Made by a program: the position numbers and the translations under genes
NCBI GenBank assembly: GCA_000497835.1
Contig: KI547180.1
Coordinates: forward strand, 37,307 to 78,182
Reading direction: 5' to 3'
DNA: 40,876 nucleotides
Origin: a gamma proteobacterium L18
Lineage (GTDB): Bacteria; Pseudomonadota; Gammaproteobacteria; Pseudomonadales; Pseudomonadaceae
Notes under the pieces: generated by a model
Told to the model about the DNA's origin: nothing
What the model saw: only the letters and a program-made list of their open reading frames with translations
The model's database searches: none
Part shown: one piece after another, positions 36,601-40,876 of the stretch
How the letters are laid out: every line of letters begins with the position of its first letter
How positions within the stretch are numbered: position 1 is the stretch's first letter

Positions 36601-38156
36601 TCACCACCGTTGCTGATGGCTGGCAGACCGTGCGGACTCAGGCGCTGGATGTGGCCGCAGGCGATATTCCCCTGGCGCTGCCTGCAGATGCCAGCAACAT
36701 CCGCCTGCGCCTGGACGACAGCCCGCAGGCGCTGTTCCGTGCCAGCCTCGATGATTTGCTCGAATACCCGTGGGGCGGTGTCGAGCAGACGGCCAGTCAG
36801 CTGCTGCCGTTGAGCATTGCTTACCCCACGTTCGGCAGTGATGCCAGCGTGCGCGATCGCCTGCGTCTGATCATGCAGAACAGCCGCCTGCGCCTGATCC
36901 AGATGGCGGGCCCGGAAGCTGCCTTTACCTGGTGGGGGGAAGACGTTGCGCCGGATGCGTTCCTCACAGCCTATGCCTACTATGCCGATTGGCATGCCAG
37001 CAAGGCGCTGGGGCTGACGTTGCCGCCGGATCACTGGCAGCGGGTCATGGATGTATATGGCAAGCGGGCGACGATGACACCGTTATTGCAGCGCGCGCTG
37101 ATTCTGTCGTTCGCGCGAGAGATGCAACTGCCGATCAACACCTTGCTCAGTGGCCTGATGGAGGACTTGGCCAAGGCGGGCCCGGGCACCAATGCCAGCC
37201 TGCTGGATGATGGTGAGGACAGCGTGATCATGGCCGCGCCTGACTCTGCTCTCGGCCTGGCCAGCGCCCGGGCGCTGGTTGCGGGCTTGGCGCAGCAGGC
37301 CAAGGTTGCGCAGCCGGAGGCCTTCACGCGCCAGCTGGATGACGCCCGTCAACGGGTCGCCACCAGCGCCCAGCCCTTTGCTGCAGCGCTGGACCTGTCC
37401 CTGAAACCGGCCAACGCCGATCAGACACGCGATCTGTTGCAGCGCCTCTTGCCGCAACAGTCCACACTGGAACGTGCGCTGGCGCTGACCTGGCTGGCGC
37501 GCAATCTGGAGCAGGCCGACAAGCCAACCACCCTGGTGCCGGCTGCCGATTGGCACGCCGCAACAGGCACCACGGCCAATAATTTCTGGCAGTGGCAAGG
37601 CAGCGGTGTGCCGGGCGTACTGAACCTGAGTGGTAGCAGCGAGCGGCCAGTGCGTGCGTTGCTGACGTTCACCAGCAAACAGAGTGCGCCTGGCGATCTT
37701 CCCGTGGTGGTCAAGCGCCGCTTGCTGCGCCTGGTTCCCGGGGATGAGGCTTTCACCTTCAAGCTTGAAGTCGTGGGCAACAAACCGTTGGCCAGCGACA
37801 GCCTGTATCTGGATGAAGTGACGGTCAGTACCAAGGGCGCGCCATTGAACTTCGGCATGCTGGAGGTTCCACTGCCTCCGGGCGCAGATGTGGAGCGCAC
37901 TACCTGGGGCATCAAGCTGGTGGGGCAGGGGGCAGCTGATGCGGCGCCGCTGGAGAAGGCTCGCTTCGAACCCGGGCAACTGGCCTACGGTATCGCTGTT
38001 GACAGCCTTAGCGGTGAGCTGCGTTTTCGTCACCTGATTCGTTTCTCGCAGAAGGGCCAGTTCGCCTTGCCGCCCGTGCGCTACACCCAGTTGTATGCAC
38101 CGCAGCACCAGGCCGAAGAGAAGAAACCGGCGCTCGGCCAGATTACGGTCAAATAA
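33600..38156 (+). CDS. magD: MagD, bacterial alpha-2-macroglobulin without thioester (YfaS-like)
   Basis: A 1,518-residue periplasmic alpha-2-macroglobulin homologue. A signal peptide (to about residue 25, ending LARA) has no lipobox, unlike the lipoprotein YfhM class. MG-type beta-sandwich domains fill the first two thirds, with the typical YAFTDRPLYRPGDWVSMK and DKPEYKAGDEALALI and DKEQYQPGDTVTVDL repeats. The A2M domain shows WQPELVSDASGKARFTFRMPDSLTRWRI. The thioester site CxEQ is replaced by Gly1060-Val-Glu-Gln in WGGVEQTASQLLP. Such proteins may trap proteases without covalent bonding. In P. aeruginosa MagD is processed and binds MagA, MagB, MagF and PBP1b. Confidence 0.96.
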   Translation: MRAALVVRLCLWILCLLAPVGLARADDSVPASDYAPLAGESFFLLADSSFATDEQAMVRLEAPGRDYRRFRMEPYGGADIRVYRIDQPLEFLKRQKNLHRVVSEGQFKGEGLSNTLAYLWDNWYRKSRRVMQRAFSYESRKEVTEQVPELKMGNVIATPTQYDAQPQYAPIPGLPLVTQFRYPLWQAKPIQPPKGVDLAGSSSEFISVSPGNVYIPLGKLKPGLYLVEALIGKYRATTVVFVSNTVAVSKIAGDELLVWAARKHEGSSVPKVKVLWTDGLGVMSSGETDADGLLRLKHASPERSYVIGEDAEGGVFVSENFYYDSEIYDTKLYAFTDRPLYRPGDWVSMKIVGREFKNARDSVSPTAGAVHVSVIDATGTTLQGMDLNLDAKAGTQGRFQLPENAVAGGYELRFTYRDQTYSSAFRVAEYIKPHFEISLDLAKQDFRTNEPIKGKLLLMYPDGKPVANARLTLSLRAQQLSMVENELQYLGQFPIELTSTELTTDAKGYASIELPAAEKPSRYMLTVFASDGAAYRVKTTKEILIERGAAQYQLAAPERFSAVGDKVAFTYNSEQPTVIKPSAYTWVRLEDQSTGGGKLAAGDNGFSVAFDRPGTYNLNVVDEHQRILGATGHSVTGDGVKAVPGTVEIVLDKPEYKAGDEALALITFPEPVSDALLSLERDKVEATALLTKGGDWLKIDTISPTQYRVHIPVKDTFAPNLTFSVLYTKGGEYSFQNAGIKVVAPQIDIAIATDKEQYQPGDTVTVDLTTQFAGKPVPAHLTVSVVDEMVYALQPEIAPGIDQFFYHPRRNNVRTSASLSFISYDVALPGSPTAPGKANRSERGVKVLERPRREDVDTAAWQPELVSDASGKARFTFRMPDSLTRWRITARAMADEGQVGQKKQFVRSAKPLYLKWSGPTRFRAGDQPDLGLFAFSDAEQPVKAELVIHGNGPDQRLPLTLNKGINYVPLPTAAPSPAGSKDLTAELQQDGKTQDALAVRITTVADGWQTVRTQALDVAAGDIPLALPADASNIRLRLDDSPQALFRASLDDLLEYPWGGVEQTASQLLPLSIAYPTFGSDASVRDRLRLIMQNSRLRLIQMAGPEAAFTWWGEDVAPDAFLTAYAYYADWHASKALGLTLPPDHWQRVMDVYGKRATMTPLLQRALILSFAREMQLPINTLLSGLMEDLAKAGPGTNASLLDDGEDSVIMAAPDSALGLASARALVAGLAQQAKVAQPEAFTRQLDDARQRVATSAQPFAAALDLSLKPANADQTRDLLQRLLPQQSTLERALALTWLARNLEQADKPTTLVPAADWHAATGTTANNFWQWQGSGVPGVLNLSGSSERPVRALLTFTSKQSAPGDLPVVVKRRLLRLVPGDEAFTFKLEVVGNKPLASDSLYLDEVTVSTKGAPLNFGMLEVPLPPGADVERTTWGIKLVGQGAADAAPLEKARFEPGQLAYGIAVDSLSGELRFRHLIRFSQKGQFALPPVRYTQLYAPQHQAEEKKPALGQITVK

Positions 38157-38157
38157 C

Positions 38158-39804
38158 ATGACTCGTTGTCTGCTCTGCCTGCTGCTGCTCGCGCTGCCCC
38201 TGTTGTCCCAGGCAGAAGAGGCGCCGTTGCGCCTGGCCTGGGCCCGTGGGGCGGGGTACGAACTGGTGCAGTTCAGCACCACCCAGGCGGTCAGCCGGAC
38301 GCCGCTGCCGGCTGACCTGCAAACGCCATTGGGCAGTCTGTGGAAGCTGTTCGTCTATGCCTGGCTGGTGGATACCGACCAGCATGAACCGTCCTACGAC
38401 TGTCAGGGCGCCGACCGTGACGAGGTGTACTGTTGCACCCCAGGGGGCAGCATTGGTCGTGATGCTGCATTGGTGCATTCCTGCGGCCTGTATTTCGACC
38501 CGCGCCGATTGAAGATCGACAATGGCCAGTGGCAAGCGTACTGGCGTGGCCACAACGCGCCGCCATGGTTGGTCAACCTTGACCAGTTACAACCACAGAC
38601 CCGCGTGCCCGTTGCGCAGCTGCTCGATACGTTGCGTACCTTGCCCGCCCAGCAGCAGGCACGGCAGTTATTGCTGGATGTGGTGCTTGATGCTGCCGAC
38701 GGCCAGGCTGTCGGTTCGCTGGGGGGCCGGCTGCGCGTCAAGACCTGGAGCTGGCTGGCGGACGGTGATGACAAGGCGCGGCAGGGCGGGTTTGCCGGCT
38801 GGCTGCAGGACGGTACGCCGATCTGGGCCGGCGGTCGTGGCACCAGCCAGATGGTGCTGCGCCATTACGCTGATGTGCTTGGCAGTTTTCTACCCGCCCC
38901 TTGGCCGAAAGAGGCAGGTCGTTGCGTGGAAGTCGACCTGTTCGCCCGATACCCCTTGAAGGCGGTACTCACCACAACAGGTGGCCAGGCACAGGCAGGT
39001 GCGCTGCAAGGGCATTACCGTGCGGTGTTCAACAATGGCAATGATCTGGAGATAGACAGCAGCGGCGATCTTTACCTGCAGCGCGATACTGGCCAGCCGC
39101 GACTGATCGCCCGTCTTGATCGCGAAGAGTATGTAGCCCGAGTCCTGCAGCGCGAAGCCAAGAGTCAGCCTGCTGAAGCCGCGAAGGCCATGGCGGTTGC
39201 TATCCGCAGCTATCTATTGCAGAACGCTGGCCGTGCTGGCGATTGCCTCAGCATTGAAGACAGCAGCAGCCGACAACGGGTGGCGCCACGCGCGGCGAGT
39301 GCCGATGCCCGGCGCATGGCCGCCTGGACCAGCGACCTGGTGCTGGCCGGCAGCTCCGTCACCTATCACTCCGACACCCCCGGGCCGGACAGGCTGTCCT
39401 GGGCGCAGGCCGTGGAGCAGGCCGACGGCGGGCTGCGCTACGACGTCATCCTGCAGCGCGCGTACCCGCGCGCCAGCCTCAGTCGCTGGGGCAACCCGGT
39501 CGCCTCGTGTGAGCCACTGCCAGCTGCCCAGCAATGGTTGCAAAGCCAGCGGCGTGTCTGGCGGCCTGCGCTGGACAATGAAGTGGGCTACAACGAAATC
39601 AGTGCTTTCGCCGTCTGCCGCCTCGCCTACGGCCGCCCTTACGTAGACCGCGAGCGCCAGCGCATTTACGTGCGTGGCGTGTTGACCCTGCAGGACCGCC
39701 TGGACCTGACCCATGAATACCTGCACCTGGCCTTCGAGGCCCACCCCAACGGCCAGGACGAAAATTACATCGAAGGGCTTGCCCGCCATCTGCTTCTGGA
39801 ATAG
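38158..39804 (+). CDS. magE: MagE, DUF2300 (YfaQ-like) protein with SxxK, SpoIID-like and HExxH motifs
   Basis: A 548-residue secreted protein with signal peptide (about residues 1-19, ending SQA). I see three catalytic-looking motifs in order. Ser60-Leu-Trp-Lys63 in PLGSLWKLFVYAW recalls the SxxK of penicillin-binding proteins. Residues 322-352 (REEYVARVLQREAKSQPAEA and on to AVAIRSYLL) closely follow the SpoIID lytic-transglycosylase motif, with Glu333 at the catalytic position. HEYLH (519-523) followed by AHPNGQDENYIE resembles a zinc-peptidase site. The family is annotated DUF2300 only. The ATG is one base after the magD stop. The activities are inferred. Confidence 0.88.
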   Translation: MTRCLLCLLLLALPLLSQAEEAPLRLAWARGAGYELVQFSTTQAVSRTPLPADLQTPLGSLWKLFVYAWLVDTDQHEPSYDCQGADRDEVYCCTPGGSIGRDAALVHSCGLYFDPRRLKIDNGQWQAYWRGHNAPPWLVNLDQLQPQTRVPVAQLLDTLRTLPAQQQARQLLLDVVLDAADGQAVGSLGGRLRVKTWSWLADGDDKARQGGFAGWLQDGTPIWAGGRGTSQMVLRHYADVLGSFLPAPWPKEAGRCVEVDLFARYPLKAVLTTTGGQAQAGALQGHYRAVFNNGNDLEIDSSGDLYLQRDTGQPRLIARLDREEYVARVLQREAKSQPAEAAKAMAVAIRSYLLQNAGRAGDCLSIEDSSSRQRVAPRAASADARRMAAWTSDLVLAGSSVTYHSDTPGPDRLSWAQAVEQADGGLRYDVILQRAYPRASLSRWGNPVASCEPLPAAQQWLQSQRRVWRPALDNEVGYNEISAFAVCRLAYGRPYVDRERQRIYVRGVLTLQDRLDLTHEYLHLAFEAHPNGQDENYIEGLARHLLLE

Positions 39805-39808
39805 GCCA

Positions 39809-40612
39809 ATGACACCGCGTACTTACCCCTCAGCCCTGTTCCTGGGTGTCTTGCTGGCGCTGCCGACAGCCCATGCCGACAACCCCGTCACGTTGGACAC
39901 GCCCATTGGGGGCTGGCGTGCGGGCTCCCCGGAGGGCGAGCATTTCCGCCAGACCGTCAATTACCCCGCGTCCTCGGTCAACACACCGTCGGATCAGGCA
40001 GACACCGCCCGCATCATGGGTGATATCAAAGGCATGCCCAAATCCGCCGATCAGCCCGGCAAGGTCATCGTCAACGGCGTCGCCATGCCGTTGAAGCTGG
40101 ATGGCAGCGGTCACTTCGATCGTCCCTTCTCGTTTCCCAGTGGCACCAACAGCGTCGAAGTGCGCAGCCCTGATGGCCAACAGAAGCGCCGCGTCCAGTT
40201 CCTCAACACGGGCAGTGCCAGCCCCGCCAAACTGCGCATCCTGCTGTCCTGGGACAGTGACCATACCGACCTGGACCTGCACGTCATCACCCCGGACGGC
40301 GCCCACATCTGGTACGGCGACCGCACAGCGCCCAATGGCGCCGCGCTGGATGTCGACGTAACCACGGGCTACGGCCCGGAAATCTTCGCCATGCCGGCCC
40401 CGCAGAAGGGCCAGTACCTTATATATGTCAATTACTTCGGCGGCGGGTACCGCGAGGATGAAGACGGGGAGAGTGCGGTGAAGCCGTTGACCACGGCGCA
40501 GATCACGCTGATCACGGAGGAGGGCACACCGAACGAGAAGATGGAGACGTTCCTGGTGCCCATGCGGGCGCCGGGGGAGTTGACGTTGGTGCGTAGGTTT
40601 AGTTATCCGTGA
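39809..40612 (+). CDS. magF: MagF, DUF2135 (YfaP-like) periplasmic protein
   Basis: Last gene of the mag operon, paralogous to magA. The 267 residues begin with a signal peptide ending AHA (about 1-24). Shared with MagA are LDTPIGGWR near the N-terminus, GTNSVEVRSPDGQ, LSWDSDHTDLDLHVITPDG and GYGPEIFAMPAPQKGQYLIYVNYFGGGY. In P. aeruginosa MagF is a MagD partner. The ATG at 39809 follows the magE stop by four bases; a longer frame into magE has no signal peptide. No clear terminator follows it. Confidence 0.88.
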   Translation: MTPRTYPSALFLGVLLALPTAHADNPVTLDTPIGGWRAGSPEGEHFRQTVNYPASSVNTPSDQADTARIMGDIKGMPKSADQPGKVIVNGVAMPLKLDGSGHFDRPFSFPSGTNSVEVRSPDGQQKRRVQFLNTGSASPAKLRILLSWDSDHTDLDLHVITPDGAHIWYGDRTAPNGAALDVDVTTGYGPEIFAMPAPQKGQYLIYVNYFGGGYREDEDGESAVKPLTTAQITLITEEGTPNEKMETFLVPMRAPGELTLVRRFSYP

Positions 40613-40714
40613 GGGGGGGGCTTTGGATTGCATGAGGGCAGGCAGGTGCATGTCTTTAGATTGTATTAAGGCCACCAGGGGCCCGTCGTTGTTTTTCTGG
40701 CGCCCTTGAGATCG

Positions 40715-40757
40715 AGCGCCGTCCGCACGGCGCTTCGCGGGCAGAGCCCGCTCCCAC
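40715..40757. repeat. Hairpin and single arm of REP family C
   Basis: AGCGCCGT at 40715-40722 pairs with ACGGCGCT at 40727-40734. It runs directly into TTCGCGGGCAGAGCCCGCTC (40734-40757), one arm of the family at 13483-13571, without its partner arm. The pair lies between the convergent magF and the partial gene and could end either transcript. Confidence 0.65.
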
Positions 40758-40773
40758 GTTTGTTTCGGGCCAG

Positions 40774-40876
40774 TTATGCCAGTGCCATCTCCTCGTCCGC
40801 CTTGTTTGCCCACTGGAGATCTATATTGGTGCGACCAGGCGCACCACCCACCTCCAGCGGGGCACGTTGCAACCAA
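40774..40876 (-). CDS. 3' end of an unidentified gene (partial)
   Basis: On the minus strand one frame enters from the right edge and runs 33 codons to a TAA at 40776-40774, ending NIDLQWANKADEEMALA. It reads like a real protein end: no rare codons, a helical acidic tail, and a convergent position to magF with a REP arm just after the stop. The gene begins outside the window. I cannot name the family from so little sequence. A second minus-strand frame in the same bases is open too but looks like a shadow (Gly/Trp/Arg-rich). Confidence 0.45.
   Translation of the reverse strand, partial: WLQRAPLEVGGAPGRTNIDLQWANKADEEMALA

Noticed and set aside
40613..40622. Run of eight or nine G after magF as a phase-variable tract
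   Set aside because: It lies outside any reading frame and not at a promoter, so slippage would have no obvious effect.

Overview
The window is a GC-rich stretch of a Pseudomonas chromosome, most likely from the P. putida group. Gene order and content support this: uvrA / MFS / ssb, the nrdR-rib-nusB-thiL-pgpA block, xseB-ispA-dxs, a six-gene mag (alpha-2-macroglobulin) operon, and several families of REP-like palindromes between genes. No phage, insertion sequence, CRISPR, tRNA or rRNA gene was seen. This is core and near-core chromosome.

Layout. (1) 1-5.1 kb: uvrA (minus), with a degenerate LexA-like box upstream, diverges from a YajR-type MFS transporter and ssb, which ends in a strong intrinsic terminator. 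(2) 5.2-7.3 kb, minus strand: a NADAR/YbiA-type N-glycosidase whose last codons lie inside a palindromic repeat, a YbhB/PEBP-like periplasmic protein and a TauE/SafE-type permease. (3) 7.5-9.4 kb: two overlapping nucleotide-sugar SDR genes; the first has lost the catalytic Tyr/Lys pair. (4) 9.5-13.4 kb, minus strand: an OmpW-type porin, then a DUF2796 / ABC ATPase / FtsX-like permease / DUF3299 operon of the zinc-starvation type with a Zur-like palindrome in front. The ATPase is broken by a one-base deletion in a G run. (5) 13.6-16.0 kb: a small unknown gene, a CnoX/YbbN-type thioredoxin co-chaperone, a methyltransferase and a YbaY-type lipoprotein.

(6) 16.1-24.8 kb, plus strand: nrdR, ribD, ribE, ribBX, ribH, nusB, thiL, pgpA, a periplasmic binding protein, ribA, a small membrane protein and a BtuF-like protein. 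Many stop and start codons overlap. The RibB protein carries a RibA-derived C-terminal domain with no zinc cysteines, so the separate ribA must supply GTP cyclohydrolase II. (7) 24.9-28.1 kb, minus strand: xseB-ispA-dxs (exonuclease VII small subunit and isoprenoid precursors).

(8) 28.2-30.3 kb: a two-gene radical SAM / TIGR03915-type module of unknown chemistry sits directly behind a perfect LexA box, so it is probably an SOS-induced DNA repair or modification system. (9) 30.4-40.6 kb: the complete magABCDEF operon. It holds a thioester-less alpha-2-macroglobulin and accessory proteins in which I see NlpC/P60-like, SxxK, SpoIID-like and HExxH motifs, suggesting a periplasmic peptidoglycan or protease-trap complex. 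A GGA-loop hairpin in its leader fits the Gac/Rsm control known for this operon in P. aeruginosa. The last 100 bases hold the 3' end of a minus-strand gene.

The strongest candidates for under-described biology are the SOS-linked radical SAM pair, the multi-motif MagC/MagE proteins, and the zinc ABC operon with its disrupted ATPase.
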